Shown here one piece after another: positions 1 through 8,418 of a stretch of DNA of 64,000 nt. The stretch's first letter is position 1, and the number at the start of each line of letters is the position of its first letter. Location: positions 620,001-684,000 of the forward strand of contig NC_015437.1 in assembly GCF_000208405.1 (NCBI RefSeq), given 5' to 3'. The notes under the pieces were generated by a model, which did not search any database, was not told where the DNA came from, and saw only the letters and a program-made list of their open reading frames with translations. The stretch is from Selenomonas sputigena ATCC 35185. Lineage in GTDB: Bacteria; Bacillota; Negativicutes; Selenomonadales; Selenomonadaceae. Position numbers and translations under genes: made by a program.

Positions 1-1
1 G

Positions 2-1159
2 GCGGATGTGCTGGCCTACTCGACGGCGAGCCGCGGATTATCCTCCGAGGAGGCTTTCCGACGTGTCAGAGAAGCCTTTTTGCAGTTGAAGTCGGGTGGT
101 GAATTTTTCAACAAGCGCATTGATTCGACGCTGCGCGGTAATATCGGAGCGGAGATTGACGGGGCACTTTCCGCCTTGGGCGACGACTTTACGGCGATTG
201 TCGTACCCGCTTATCCCGACTCGGGACGCATCGTCGCAAATCGAACGATGCTCGTGAACGGCATGCTTCTGACAGAGTCGGATGCGGGGCGCGATCCGAA
301 GATGCCCGTTGCATCGGATGATGTTGTAGATCTTGTCGCGCAGCAAACGCGTCACGAGGTGCGATACTTTTCGTTGAAAGATTTGGCGCAGGACATAGGT
401 CCGCTCGCTGCAGCCGTCAGTGAAGCGGCGAAGGCAGCTCGCGTTCTCGTCTTTGATGCCGTGCGCAATGAAGATGTGCAGAAGATCGCCAAAGCGGTGC
501 TGCAGAGCGGCTGCCGCGTGCTGACGGTCGATCCCGGGCCCTTGACCATGCAGTTTGTGTACGAGATGCAGGTGAAGGAAAAGCGCGAACAGAAGGTTTT
601 GCTCGTCATCGGCAGCGTGACGGCGACGACGAAGCGGCAGATTGCCGATTTGCTGCAAAAGAGGCGCGTATTCTTTGTCGACATGCGCGTGAAGGAGTTT
701 TTCGAGAAGGAGCGGCGTGAGGCGGAAATTCGGCGGGTCGTCAATAAGATCTGCGATGCCGTAGACGCTGAAGACGTTCTCTTGCTGACGACGACGCCGC
801 TTTCTGATGAGGGACATCTCGATCTCAAGGCGACTGCGAAGGCACTCGGTGTCACTCGGGAGGATGTGTCACGCATCCTTTCCGGCACATTGACCGAGGC
901 TGCGGGCGAGATCTTGGAGAAGAGCGGCAAACTCGAGGGTATTTATTGTTCGGGTGGTGACATCACGATTGCTCTCTTGGAGAAGTTGGACGCCGACGGC
1001 ATTGAGGTGCGTGACGAGGTTCTGCCGCTTGCTGTCTACGGACGCATTCTTGGCGGCCGCTTGCCGAAGCTGCGCATTGTGACGAAAGGGGGGATGATCG
1101 GCGGCGATGATGCGATCGGGCTTTGCTTGGAAAAAATCGCCAAGGATATTGCCCTTTGA
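2..1159 (+). CDS. Four-carbon acid sugar kinase (DUF1537), 5'-truncated by window edge
   Basis: Cytoplasmic ATP-dependent kinase of the four-carbon acid sugar family (DtnK/LtnK/OtnK-like), which phosphorylates D/L-threonate or D-erythronate. The frame is already open at base 2, and the first visible residues lie just upstream of the family motif IDSTLRGN. Roughly the first 50-60 residues, with the DDLTGA-type sugar-binding segment, are therefore outside the window. The C-terminal nucleotide-binding half is present, including CSGGD and the segment GGRLPKLRIVTKGGMIGG. The stop lies 31 bases before a pdxA2-like gene, followed by a GntP permease, which is the usual arrangement for threonate/erythronate use. 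The exact substrate cannot be read from sequence. Confidence 0.85.
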   Translation, partial: ADVLAYSTASRGLSSEEAFRRVREAFLQLKSGGEFFNKRIDSTLRGNIGAEIDGALSALGDDFTAIVVPAYPDSGRIVANRTMLVNGMLLTESDAGRDPKMPVASDDVVDLVAQQTRHEVRYFSLKDLAQDIGPLAAAVSEAAKAARVLVFDAVRNEDVQKIAKAVLQSGCRVLTVDPGPLTMQFVYEMQVKEKREQKVLLVIGSVTATTKRQIADLLQKRRVFFVDMRVKEFFEKERREAEIRRVVNKICDAVDAEDVLLLTTTPLSDEGHLDLKATAKALGVTREDVSRILSGTLTEAAGEILEKSGKLEGIYCSGGDITIALLEKLDADGIEVRDEVLPLAVYGRILGGRLPKLRIVTKGGMIGGDDAIGLCLEKIAKDIAL

Positions 1160-1190
1160 TGATTCTTGAAAGATAAAAGGAGTTGTGCGT

Positions 1191-2204
1191 ATGGAAACGA
1201 ATGTGATGGAAAAACCTCTAATCGGTGTGCCTATGGGCGATCCTGCCGGAGTCGGTGCGGAGATCACCGTCAAATCGCTGCTCGACAAGAAGGTGACGGA
1301 TGTTGCGAGGGTCATCGTCGTCGGCGATAAGGGAACGATGGAGCAGGCAATCGGTGTCTGCGGTGTAAAAGCGCGCATCCATACGGTGGAGGAGCCTGCG
1401 GCTGCCCTCGATGAGGCGGGCGTCATCAATCTTATTGATCTCAAGAATGTCGACATGGCGAAGTTGAAGATGGGCGAAGTCCAGGCGATGTGCGGACAGG
1501 CGGCATTTGATTACATCAAGAAGTGTGTGGAGCTGGCGATGGCGCACAAGATTGATGCGATTGCCACGACGCCGATCAACAAGGAATCGTTGCGTGCGGC
1601 GAAGATTGACTACATCGGACATACGGAGATTCTTGGCGGACTGTCGAACTCGCGTGATCCGCTGACGATGTTCGAGGTCGACGAGATGCGCGTATTCTTC
1701 CTCACGCGGCACATGTCACTGCGCGATGCCTGTGACGCCATTACGAAAGAGCGCGTGCTTGAGTATATCCGCCGCTGCACAAAAGCATTGAAGCAGCTCG
1801 GCGTTGAGGGCAAGATGGCTGTCGCGGGACTCAATCCGCACTCGGGTGAGCATGGGCTCTTCGGTTGGGAAGAAGTCAAGGAGATTGCGCCTGCTGTGGA
1901 AGAGGCGCAGAGGGAAGGCTACGATGTCGTGGGCCCGATCGGTCCGGACTCCGTCTTTCATCAGGCTTTGCAGGGACGCTATCAGGCGGTTCTTTCCCTC
2001 TATCACGATCAAGGTCATATCGCGACGAAGACGTACGACTTCGAGCGTACAATCGCCGTCACACTCGACATGCCATTCCTGCGTACATCGGTTGATCATG
2101 GCACGGCTTTCGATATCGCCGGAAAGGGCATCGTGAGTGCCGTGAGCATGGTGGAGGCGATCCGCCTCGCAGCAAAATATGCCCCGAATTTCAAGCAGGG
2201 ATGA
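1191..2204 (+). CDS. pdxA2: PdxA2-type 4-phospho-threonate/erythronate dehydrogenase
   Basis: NAD-dependent oxidative decarboxylase of the PdxA superfamily. Next to a DUF1537 kinase it is expected to oxidise 4-phospho-D-threonate or -erythronate to dihydroxyacetone phosphate, rather than serve pyridoxal phosphate synthesis. The N-terminus [13 protein letters not shown] and the metal-site segments with conserved His ([41 protein letters not shown]) are all present. At 337 aa it has the family's normal length. An in-frame GTG at 1185 exists, but ATG 1191 sits 8 nt after AAAGGAG (1176-1182) and is preferred. It follows the kinase by 31 nt and precedes the permease by 52 nt. The role split from true PdxA rests on context. 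Confidence 0.85.
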   Translation: METNVMEKPLIGVPMGDPAGVGAEITVKSLLDKKVTDVARVIVVGDKGTMEQAIGVCGVKARIHTVEEPAAALDEAGVINLIDLKNVDMAKLKMGEVQAMCGQAAFDYIKKCVELAMAHKIDAIATTPINKESLRAAKIDYIGHTEILGGLSNSRDPLTMFEVDEMRVFFLTRHMSLRDACDAITKERVLEYIRRCTKALKQLGVEGKMAVAGLNPHSGEHGLFGWEEVKEIAPAVEEAQREGYDVVGPIGPDSVFHQALQGRYQAVLSLYHDQGHIATKTYDFERTIAVTLDMPFLRTSVDHGTAFDIAGKGIVSAVSMVEAIRLAAKYAPNFKQG

Positions 2205-2256
2205 ACGGGGCAGTTCCGCAGAAGTAATGATTTTATGAACAAGGAGATGAATCCTC

Positions 2257-3621
2257 ATGGCTGCAGAAACGCAAATACTCATAGGTCTTGGCTTTGGTAT
2301 TGCCTGCTTGATTTTCATGATCATGAAGACCAAGATTCATACATTCTTGGCGCTGATCTTGGCAACCGTCCTCGTCGGTGTGATCGGCGGCATCGAGTTC
2401 AAGCAGATTGTCGCGAGCATCACGAAGGGTTTCGGCGGTACTCTCGGGAGCATCGGCATCATCATCGGCTTTGGCGTCATGATGGGCCAGCTCTTCGAGG
2501 TATCGGGTGCGGCGAAGCGCATGGCTCTGTGCTTTCTCAAGTTTTTCGGCAAGGGACGTGAAGAAATCGCTATGGCGTTGACGGGCTTCCTCGTCTCCAT
2601 CCCGATTTTCTGTGATTCGGGTTTTGTCATCTTGACGCCTCTGGCCAAGGCGATTTCTACAGAAGCGCGCAAGTCGATCGTTTCCATCGGCATCGCGCTC
2701 GCCACCGGTCTCGTTATCACGCATACGATGGTGCCGCCGACCCCGGGGCCTGTGGGAGTCGCAGGCATCTTTGAAGTGAGCGTCGGATCCTTGATTCTCT
2801 GGGGACTCGTGCTTTCCGTGCCGATGCTCATCGGTCCTTTGCTCTTTGCGAAGTGGGCGGGCGAAAGGATTTGGCAGATTCCGACAGCGGATGGCGGTTG
2901 GACGCGTGACAGATCGTATACGGCATCGAACCAGGGAAGCAGCATCTACGATGACGCGCATCTGCCTTCGGCCTTCATCTCGTTTGCGCCGATCGTCGTT
3001 CCGATCCTTTTGATTCTTATTGGTACAGTGGCGGCTGCCATGGGGATGAAAGGGCCGATTGCCGATGCCATTCAGTTCTTCGGTACACCGGTTATTGCCG
3101 TCGGCATCGGACTTCTCCTGACGATCTATGGCCTGACGGGAAGTCTCGACAAGAAACGCGTGCTGGAGGAAATGGAAACAGGCATCAAGTCGGCGGGCAT
3201 CATCATCCTCATCACAGGCGGCGGCGGCGCTTTCGGCATGTTGATCCGCGACAGCGGCGTCGGCACGGTTTTGGCCGAAGCCATGCTGCAGACGAGCATT
3301 CCTGCCATCTTGCTGCCGTTCTTCATCGCGACGATCGTGCGATTCATCCAAGGCAGCGGCACGGTGGCGATGATTACGGCGGCCTCGATCACGGCGCCGA
3401 TTATCGCGAATCTCTCCGTGAACCCCGTCTTCGCGGCTCTCGCCGCCTGTGTGGGCTCGCTCTTCTATTCGTACTTTAACGACAGTTTCTTTTGGGTCGT
3501 CAACCGCTCCATCGGTATTACCGAAGGTAAGGAGCAGCTGCGCCTCTACTCTGTCGCCAGCACGATTGCTTGGGCTACCGGTATCATCGTGCTCCTGATT
3601 CTCAACGTGATGTTCGGTTGA
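2257..3621 (+). CDS. GntP-family sugar-acid:H+ symporter
   Basis: Inner-membrane permease of the gluconate:H+ symporter (GntP) family, likely importing the four-carbon sugar acid handled by the two upstream enzymes. The 454-aa product is hydrophobic throughout with roughly 12-14 membrane segments, and carries the family segments IPIFCDSGFVIL, HTMVPPTPGPVG and FIQGSGTVAMITAASI. An AAGGAG at 2241-2246 precedes ATG 2257 by 10 nt. It is the last gene of the operon and is followed by a strong terminator. Substrate (threonate, erythronate or gluconate) is inferred from neighbours only. Confidence 0.88.
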   Translation: MAAETQILIGLGFGIACLIFMIMKTKIHTFLALILATVLVGVIGGIEFKQIVASITKGFGGTLGSIGIIIGFGVMMGQLFEVSGAAKRMALCFLKFFGKGREEIAMALTGFLVSIPIFCDSGFVILTPLAKAISTEARKSIVSIGIALATGLVITHTMVPPTPGPVGVAGIFEVSVGSLILWGLVLSVPMLIGPLLFAKWAGERIWQIPTADGGWTRDRSYTASNQGSSIYDDAHLPSAFISFAPIVVPILLILIGTVAAAMGMKGPIADAIQFFGTPVIAVGIGLLLTIYGLTGSLDKKRVLEEMETGIKSAGIIILITGGGGAFGMLIRDSGVGTVLAEAMLQTSIPAILLPFFIATIVRFIQGSGTVAMITAASITAPIIANLSVNPVFAALAACVGSLFYSYFNDSFFWVVNRSIGITEGKEQLRLYSVASTIAWATGIIVLLILNVMFG

Positions 3622-3643
3622 TATTTCTGTAGTTTTCATCGAA

Positions 3644-3681
3644 GTCTCCATGCTGCAGTTGATGTGGCATGGAGACCTTTA
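3644..3681 (+). terminator. Rho-independent terminator of the sugar-acid operon
   Basis: Perfect 10-bp inverted repeat GTCTCCATGC (3644-3653) / GCATGGAGAC (3667-3676), followed by a T-rich stretch running into the adjoining repeat copy. It lies 23 nt after the permease stop. Confidence 0.8.
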
Positions 3682-3786
3682 TTTTAGCGTGAAATCCCAA
3701 GAGATCAAGCCGCAGCGCAGATCGATTGGCTAGGTTTCTGTAACGGCGCACAATGTCCGTAAAGTAGACTTTTGTGCGTGTAGTTT
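3682..3786 (+). repeat. Dispersed intergenic repeat, copy A
   Basis: One of five copies of a roughly 105-110-bp element in this window (others at 17592-17700, 18596-18703, 29159-29268, 35719-35827). It is diverged from the identical pair at 17592 and 35719, but shares the blocks CCCAAGAG, TCAAGCCG, CGATTGGCTAGG and GCGCACAATGTCC. The 3' hairpin arms CGCACAA / TTGTGCG are intact. It starts within the T tract of the preceding terminator. Confidence 0.8.
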
Positions 3787-4062
3787 ACTGATCATGTGTG
3801 GTATCTTGCAGGACGGCGAAGAAGTTGATGCCGCAGCAGTGAAACAGCCCATAGAAAAAGCGACCCTTGGGGAAAGGGTCGCTTTTTGGGAGTGGTCGGG
3901 GATTGGGGAAATCCCCTCTGGATAGTGGTTATGGGGTTTGAGAAGGTTTTAGAAAGCACGGACGAATCGAGAGCGTCGATGGGACGGACTCATCGTTATC
4001 CGTGATTTCTTTATGGGGAAGTTCCCGGGGCGGTTCAAGATCCCCGCCCCGAGGGAAAGTCA
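3787..4062. other. Intergenic region with an orphan bidirectional terminator
   Basis: No plausible gene is seen. A strong hairpin at 3855-3887 (14-bp arms built on AAAAAGCGACCC / GGGTCGCTTTTT) reads as a terminator on both strands, 70 nt after repeat copy A. A second GC-rich stem-loop at 4027-4050 (GGGGCGG / CCGCCCC), just past the rubrerythrin stop, may end that minus-strand transcript, although it lacks a clear T run. Confidence 0.6.
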
Positions 4063-4611
4063 TTACTTATTGCCGAAGTAGCGGTCGAAGAGACCCTTGA
4101 AGCCACGGCCGTGACGTGCCTCGTCCTTGCACATCTCGTGCACGGTGTCATGGATGGCGTCGAGGTTCAGCTGCTTCGCGAGCGTAGCGAGCTCCTTCTT
4201 GCCTGCGCAGGCGCCGTGCTCGGCGTCGACGCGCATCTTGAGGTTCTCCTTCGTGCTGTTCGTCAGAACCTCGCCGAGAAGCTCCGCGAACTTCGCTGCA
4301 TGCTCGGCTTCCTCGAAAGCGTAGCGCTTGAAGGCCTCGGCGATCTCGGGGTAGCCCTCGCGGTCTGCCTGGCGGCTCATCGCGAGGTACATGCCGACCT
4401 CAGAACACTCGCCCGTGAAGTTCATGCGCAGGCCTTCGATGACCTTTTCATCCGCGCCCTTGGCGGCGCCGACATGATGCTCGTCCGCATACTGCATGTC
4501 GCCCGTCTGCTCGACGAACTTGGAAGCGGGCGCATGACAGATCGGACACTCTGCCGGAGCCTGGTCGCCCTCGTGAACATAACCGCAAACCGTGCAAACA
4601 AACTTTTTCAT
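4063..4611 (-). CDS. Reverse rubrerythrin (rubredoxin + diiron domains)
   Basis: Peroxide-scavenging non-haem iron protein of anaerobes, reducing H2O2 with electrons from NAD(P)H via rubredoxin-type partners. Domain order is reversed relative to classical rubrerythrin. Residues 1-35 form a rubredoxin-like Fe(SCys)4 site ([17 protein letters not shown]). The four-helix diiron domain follows, with ligand-bearing segments [28 protein letters not shown] and DEARHGRGF. Its 182 aa are typical. On the minus strand, GGGAGG lies about 9 nt before the ATG at 4611. It is a single-gene unit, divergent from the tsaE operon. In clostridia such genes belong to the PerR regulon; a candidate box is noted upstream. 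Confidence 0.9.
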   Translation of the reverse strand: MKKFVCTVCGYVHEGDQAPAECPICHAPASKFVEQTGDMQYADEHHVGAAKGADEKVIEGLRMNFTGECSEVGMYLAMSRQADREGYPEIAEAFKRYAFEEAEHAAKFAELLGEVLTNSTKENLKMRVDAEHGACAGKKELATLAKQLNLDAIHDTVHEMCKDEARHGRGFKGLFDRYFGNK

Positions 4612-4720
4612 TTTACATTACCTCCCAAAATATCGTGGATGTTTTTCTTTTTCTTGGTAGTGGCTCGCGATTCACCGTGCGGGGGTGTTCCCTCATGTGC
4701 TTGTCGCTTGCTGTGCCCTT

Positions 4721-4860
4721 ATTATAGGCGAAGCGTCCCAAGAAGGAAATATCGAAAAAATGCTAAATAACAAAGATATAGGCATATATTGTGAAATATC
4801 TCCATATATCTCGTGTTTTTATACTTTTTCAAAATAAATACTAGTGGATAATTATTATTG
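4721..4860. promoter_or_regulatory. AT-rich divergent control region of the rubrerythrin gene; candidate Fur/PerR box
   Basis: The 398 bp between rubrerythrin and tsaE contain no gene. On the minus strand a TATAAT (plus positions 4721-4726) could be the rubrerythrin -10, with no good -35. At 4846-4860 the segment GGATAATTATTATTG matches the 7-1-7 Fur/PerR consensus at 11 of 14 informative positions. A TATGAT at 4916-4921 may be the -10 for tsaE. These are readings by eye. Confidence 0.35.
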
Positions 4861-5009
4861 ATAAGAAGTATCGCTATACTTGCGCGAAGCGTTTCAAAAA
4901 ACGGCGGGCTTGTGGTATGATAGGCAGAGAAACGACGGAGGGCTTCGGCAAAAAGCCCAGCGCGATGGCTGAGGGAAGCGGCGCTCTCCTATGGAAAGGT
5001 GTTGCAGCA

Positions 5010-5519
5010 ATGTTTACGGTGGAAACGGCTTCCCCCGAGGAGACGGCGGCGCTCGCCGAGCGCATCGGGGCGCTTTGCCCGGCGGGGACGGTCTTCGCGC
5101 TCGCGGGCGATCTCGGCGCAGGAAAGACGCTCTTCGTGCAGGGACTGGCGCGTGGTTTGGGATTTTCGGGCGAGGTCACGAGTCCGACGTTCAACTTGAT
5201 GAACGTATATGAAGGGAAGATGCGCCTTACGCATTTCGACGTCTATCGCCTGGAGCGTGCCGAGGAGCTTTATGACATCGGCTTCTATGAGTATGCGGAC
5301 GATTCCGAGGGCGTCGTCGTCGTCGAGTGGTTCGACAAGTTCAGCGAGGAGATGCCCGCAGACTATGTGCGCGTGACGATCGAGCGCGTGGCATCTTCGG
5401 CGGGGGAGGTCGATTCAGAGGAGGCGGCGGATCGCCGTCGGCTGTGTTTTTCGCTTGTGGGAGTGCAGCTCAAGGAATTTTTTGAGGAGATGAGGGACGT
5501 TGTCGATTCTGGCGATTGA
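5010..5519 (+). CDS. tsaE: TsaE, ATPase subunit of t6A37 tRNA synthesis
   Basis: P-loop ATPase that drives turnover of the TsaB-TsaD complex making N6-threonylcarbamoyladenosine at tRNA position 37. The Walker A segment is GDLGAGKTLFVQGLARGLG. Family markers TSPTFNLMN, THFDVYRL and VVVVEWFDKF follow. The frame is open from 4917, but homology begins at MFTVETASPEE, so ATG 5010 (8 nt after AAAGGTG) is chosen, giving 169 aa. The acidic 40-residue tail is longer than in compact TsaE proteins. Its end overlaps tsaB by 20 nt, implying translational coupling. Confidence 0.92.
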   Translation: MFTVETASPEETAALAERIGALCPAGTVFALAGDLGAGKTLFVQGLARGLGFSGEVTSPTFNLMNVYEGKMRLTHFDVYRLERAEELYDIGFYEYADDSEGVVVVEWFDKFSEEMPADYVRVTIERVASSAGEVDSEEAADRRRLCFSLVGVQLKEFFEEMRDVVDSGD

Positions 5520-6225
5520 TACGGCAAGCTCGGTGTCGAGCGTCGCCGTGGCGAGCGAGGGGAAACTGCAGGCGGAAGTGACGGTCGAGGCGGGGCGCAC
5601 GCATTCGGAGACGCTTCTTTCGCATATTGAGGGGGCGCTCTCCTTTGCGGGCGTCGAGCGCTCGGCGCTCACGGGCGTCGCCGTGAGCATCGGCCCCGGC
5701 TCTTTCACGGGGCTTCGCATCGGCTTGGCGACAGCGAAGGCTATCGCTTACGGTCTGGGCATCCCGCTCGTCGGCGTCTCGACCTTGGCGGCGCTCGCGC
5801 TTGCCGTCCCCGTGCCGGACGTTCATACGCTCGCCCTGATGGACGCGCAGAAGGGAAACGCCTATGCAGGTCTCTACGAGTGGCGTGACGGGAGTTTGCA
5901 CGAGGTGCGTCCCGTGCGCGTCGCGCCGCTTGCCGAGGCGATCGCCGAGGCGGCGGACAGGGGAAAGCCTGTATTGCTGACGGGCGAACTCGCCGTGAAG
6001 AAGCGGGCGCGTCTCGGAAATTTGCCCGACAATGTAACGCTCGCGCCCGCGCATCTTCTGACGGCGCGCGCCTCGCACGTCGCATGGCTCGGCATCGCGC
6101 GGCTTGCGGCGGGCGAGTGCGATGATCCCATGACGCTGGAGCCGTTCTACATTCGGCGCTCGGAGGCGGAGGTGCTTTGGGAGAAGCGTCATGGCAAAGA
6201 GAAGACGGAGGGTATGCCATGCTGA
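5500..6225 (+). CDS. tsaB: TsaB, t6A37 synthesis scaffold subunit
   Basis: ASKHA-fold partner of TsaD in the threonylcarbamoyl transferase complex. It has the diagnostic N-terminus ILAIDTASSVSSVAV, the segment SIGPGSFTGLRIGLATAKAIA and ALMDAQKGNAYAGLYEW. Start is TTG 5500, inside the end of tsaE, since the family homology begins exactly there. The 241 aa are normal length. It overlaps rimI by 7 nt (ATGCTGA). Confidence 0.92.
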   Translation: MSILAIDTASSVSSVAVASEGKLQAEVTVEAGRTHSETLLSHIEGALSFAGVERSALTGVAVSIGPGSFTGLRIGLATAKAIAYGLGIPLVGVSTLAALALAVPVPDVHTLALMDAQKGNAYAGLYEWRDGSLHEVRPVRVAPLAEAIAEAADRGKPVLLTGELAVKKRARLGNLPDNVTLAPAHLLTARASHVAWLGIARLAAGECDDPMTLEPFYIRRSEAEVLWEKRHGKEKTEGMPC

Positions 6226-6716
6226 CCTTTCGCAAGATGCTGCCCGCTGATGCCGCCGCCGTCGAGAAGGTGGAGCAGGCGTGCTTTTCCATGCCGTGGT
6301 CGCGCGAGTCTTTCTGGGAGGAGGCCGCGCAGGAAGCGGCTTACTACCTGTTGGCGCTTGATGACGCAGAAGTCATCGGCTACGTCGGCGTCTGGCTGCT
6401 CGGCGAGGAGGGCCACATCACGAACGTCGCCGTCGCGCCCGAGATGCGCCGGCGCGGCGTCGGCGCAGCGCTGCTCGCAGAACTCATGCGGATCGCCATG
6501 GAGCACAGCGTGCGCAGCATGACGCTTGAAGTGCGTCCATCGAACGAGGCGGCGCTCGCGCTCTACAGGAAGTTCGGCTTTCGGAGCGTCGGCAGGCGAC
6601 CGCACTACTATACGGACAACGCGGAGGATGCGGAAATCCTCTGGAACACGGACATCAAAGCGACGCTCGCCGCACTCGGCGGGACGGACGGAAAAGGAGA
6701 TGAGGCGCATGGATAA
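6219..6716 (+). CDS. rimI: RimI-type ribosomal protein S18 / protein N-terminal acetyltransferase
   Basis: GNAT-fold N-alpha-acetyltransferase. The acetyl-CoA loop is NVAVAPEMRRRGVGAALLAEL, followed by the C-terminal GNAT motif VRPSNEAALALYRKFGFRSVGRRPHYY. ATG 6219 overlaps the tsaB stop, giving 165 aa. An in-frame ATG at 6177 exists but would extend 14 residues into tsaB without family support. The position between tsaB and tsaD is the classical Firmicutes arrangement. Confidence 0.88.
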   Translation: MLTFRKMLPADAAAVEKVEQACFSMPWSRESFWEEAAQEAAYYLLALDDAEVIGYVGVWLLGEEGHITNVAVAPEMRRRGVGAALLAELMRIAMEHSVRSMTLEVRPSNEAALALYRKFGFRSVGRRPHYYTDNAEDAEILWNTDIKATLAALGGTDGKGDEAHG

Positions 6717-7740
6717 GGACATCTTGACGCTCGCCATCGAGACGAGCTGCGACGAGACGTCCGCCGCCGTGCTGCGCGGCGGACGCGAAATCTTGTCGAA
6801 CATCATCGCGACGCAGATCCCCGTGCATCAAAAGTACGGCGGCGTCGTGCCCGAGATCGCGTCGCGCTGTCATATTGTGAACATCGTGCCCGTCATCGAC
6901 GAGGCGCTCAAGGAGGCGGGCGTCGCCAAGGAGGAGGTCGGTCAAGTTGCTGTCACCTACGGACCGGGGCTTGTCGGCGCGCTGCTCGTCGGCGTCGCCG
7001 CCGCCAAGGGGCTTTCCTTCTCGCTTGGCGTGCCGCTCATCGGCGTCAATCATCTCGAAGGCCATATCTTTGCGAATTTCTTGAGTTCGCCGGAGCTTGC
7101 GCCGCCGTTTGTGGCGCTCGTCGCTTCGGGAGGGCACACGGCGCTCGTCCACGTCAAGGATTACAACCATTTCACCTTGCTCGGGCAGACGCGCGACGAT
7201 GCGGCGGGCGAGGCGTTTGACAAGGTGGCTCGCGTGCTTGGGCTGCCGTATCCGGGCGGCCCCGAGATCGACCGCCTCGCGAAAGAAGGCGACGCCTCAG
7301 CCATCGACTTTCCGCGCGCCTTGGAAGAAGAGGGCAACTACGAGTTCAGTTTCAGCGGGCTGAAGTCTGCCGTCTTGAACTATCTGAACTCGATGAAGCT
7401 CAAGAAGATCGAGGTCAATGCCGCCGACGTCGCAGCGTCGTTTCAGAACGCCGTCGTCGAGACGCTCGTCGAGAAGTCGCTGGCGGCTCTGCGCGAGACG
7501 GGACTGAGGACGCTGGTCTTGGCGGGCGGCGTCGCGGCGAACAGCTCGCTCGAAAGGCGGCTTCGCCAGGCGGCAGCGGAGAGCGGCGTCGAGTTCCATT
7601 ATCCGGGGCTTCGGCTCTGCACGGACAATGCGGCGATGATCGGCTGCCGCGCCTACTATCAGGCTCTGGCGGGCGGCTTCTCAGACGCTCATCTGAACGC
7701 CGTGCCGGGGCTTTCGCTGCGCGATGTGAGCGGGGCGTGA
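6709..7740 (+). CDS. tsaD: TsaD, tRNA N6-threonylcarbamoyladenosine transferase
   Basis: Catalytic subunit transferring threonylcarbamoyl from TC-AMP to A37 of ANN-decoding tRNAs. It shows IETSCDETSAAV at the N-terminus, the metal-binding HxxxH in NHLEGHIFANFL, SGGHTALVHV, and AGGVAANSSLERRL near the C-terminus. ATG 6709 follows AAAAGGAGA and overlaps rimI by 8 nt, giving 343 aa. The longer open frame upstream is out of register with rimI and carries no homology. The downstream modifier MtaB, which methylthiolates t6A, is encoded separately at 39024. Confidence 0.94.
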   Translation: MDKDILTLAIETSCDETSAAVLRGGREILSNIIATQIPVHQKYGGVVPEIASRCHIVNIVPVIDEALKEAGVAKEEVGQVAVTYGPGLVGALLVGVAAAKGLSFSLGVPLIGVNHLEGHIFANFLSSPELAPPFVALVASGGHTALVHVKDYNHFTLLGQTRDDAAGEAFDKVARVLGLPYPGGPEIDRLAKEGDASAIDFPRALEEEGNYEFSFSGLKSAVLNYLNSMKLKKIEVNAADVAASFQNAVVETLVEKSLAALRETGLRTLVLAGGVAANSSLERRLRQAAAESGVEFHYPGLRLCTDNAAMIGCRAYYQALAGGFSDAHLNAVPGLSLRDVSGA

Positions 7741-7846
7741 CGCATGCTTCCGATGCTCGCTGCACGATGGACGAAAGGCGCGGCAATAGCGATGATTCCT
7801 AACGTTTCGCTTGGTCATCCTCCAAGAAATGGCAAAATAATTTCAG

Positions 7847-7875
7847 TTGCGCTTTTTGTTTGAATCTGTTAGAAT
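7847..7875 (+). promoter_or_regulatory. Sigma-70-type promoter of the zinc-ribbon gene
   Basis: TTGCGC (7847-7852) and TAGAAT (7870-7875) with 17-bp spacing, 97 bp upstream of the start codon. The rest of the 231-bp gap after tsaD holds no recognisable gene. Confidence 0.55.
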
Positions 7876-7971
7876 GGGTAGGCAAGCGCAGGTTTGGACA
7901 TGCCAAGCCGTCGGTGCGTGCAGCGTCCGAGAGGGGCGTTTTCACATAATTATCAGCAAGGGAGATATTTC

Positions 7972-8259
7972 ATGGAGTTCCAGGACAGGACATTGGTTTG
8001 CAAGGATTGTGGCAAGGAGTTCACGTTCACCGCAGGTGAGCAGGAGTTCTACAAGGAGAAAGGGTTTGAAAATGATCCGGTTCGCTGCCGCGACTGCCGC
8101 GGAAAGAGACGCCGCAGCCATGATGGCGACAGCGGTGAGCGCACGATGTTCCAGGTGACATGCGCTGCCTGCGGCAAGGAGACGGAAGTTCCGTTCGAGC
8201 CGAAGGATGATCGCCCGGTCTACTGCCGCGATTGCTTCTCTGCCAGAAGGGGCAGATAA
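7972..8259 (+). CDS. Small zinc-ribbon protein (two CxxC...CxxC modules)
   Basis: A 95-aa soluble protein with two treble-clef-like zinc ribbons. The first is CKDCGKEFTFTAGEQEFY...CRDCRGKRR and the second CAACGKETEVPF...CRDCFSARRGR, so eight cysteines in four CxxC pairs. It resembles the widespread zinc-ribbon domain family of Firmicutes whose function is not settled, with nucleic-acid or ribosome-related roles being suspected. ATG 7972 lies 8 nt after AAGGGAG. A longer frame from 7894 lacks conserved sequence. Confidence 0.8.
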   Translation: MEFQDRTLVCKDCGKEFTFTAGEQEFYKEKGFENDPVRCRDCRGKRRRSHDGDSGERTMFQVTCAACGKETEVPFEPKDDRPVYCRDCFSARRGR

Positions 8260-8347
8260 GCCGAAGCTTTGCATACTTTTGCCCGATGGAAGCCTGCGGG
8301 ATGGTTTCCTTTCATCGGATAAGACGCAAACTTTCGTAGCATAAGGT

Positions 8348-8418
8348 ACAGTCTCCTCTTGTTTTATATGCTAAGATGGTAAGGATGGCATATAAAATGA
8401 GAGGGGACTGTTTTTTTT
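8348..8418 (+). promoter_or_regulatory. Long terminator-like hairpin that masks the flavodoxin RBS
   Basis: Two 24-bp arms (8348-8371 and 8388-8411) pair with only a few mismatches or G-U pairs, enclosing a 16-nt loop, and are followed directly by eight T residues. The ATG of the flavodoxin gene begins right after the T run. The 3' arm contains GAGGGG, the only Shine-Dalgarno-like sequence for that gene, so the structure could either terminate transcription or hide the RBS. Confidence 0.6.

Noticed and set aside
2233-3651. 472-codon minus-strand frame opposite the GntP gene
   Set aside because: Composition (His/Asp/Arg-rich) is typical of antisense shadow frames in GC-rich genes; the plus-strand permease is unmistakable.
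4111-4770. 219-codon plus-strand frame across the rubrerythrin gene
   Set aside because: Antisense shadow of a clear reverse rubrerythrin; it runs into the AT-rich control region.
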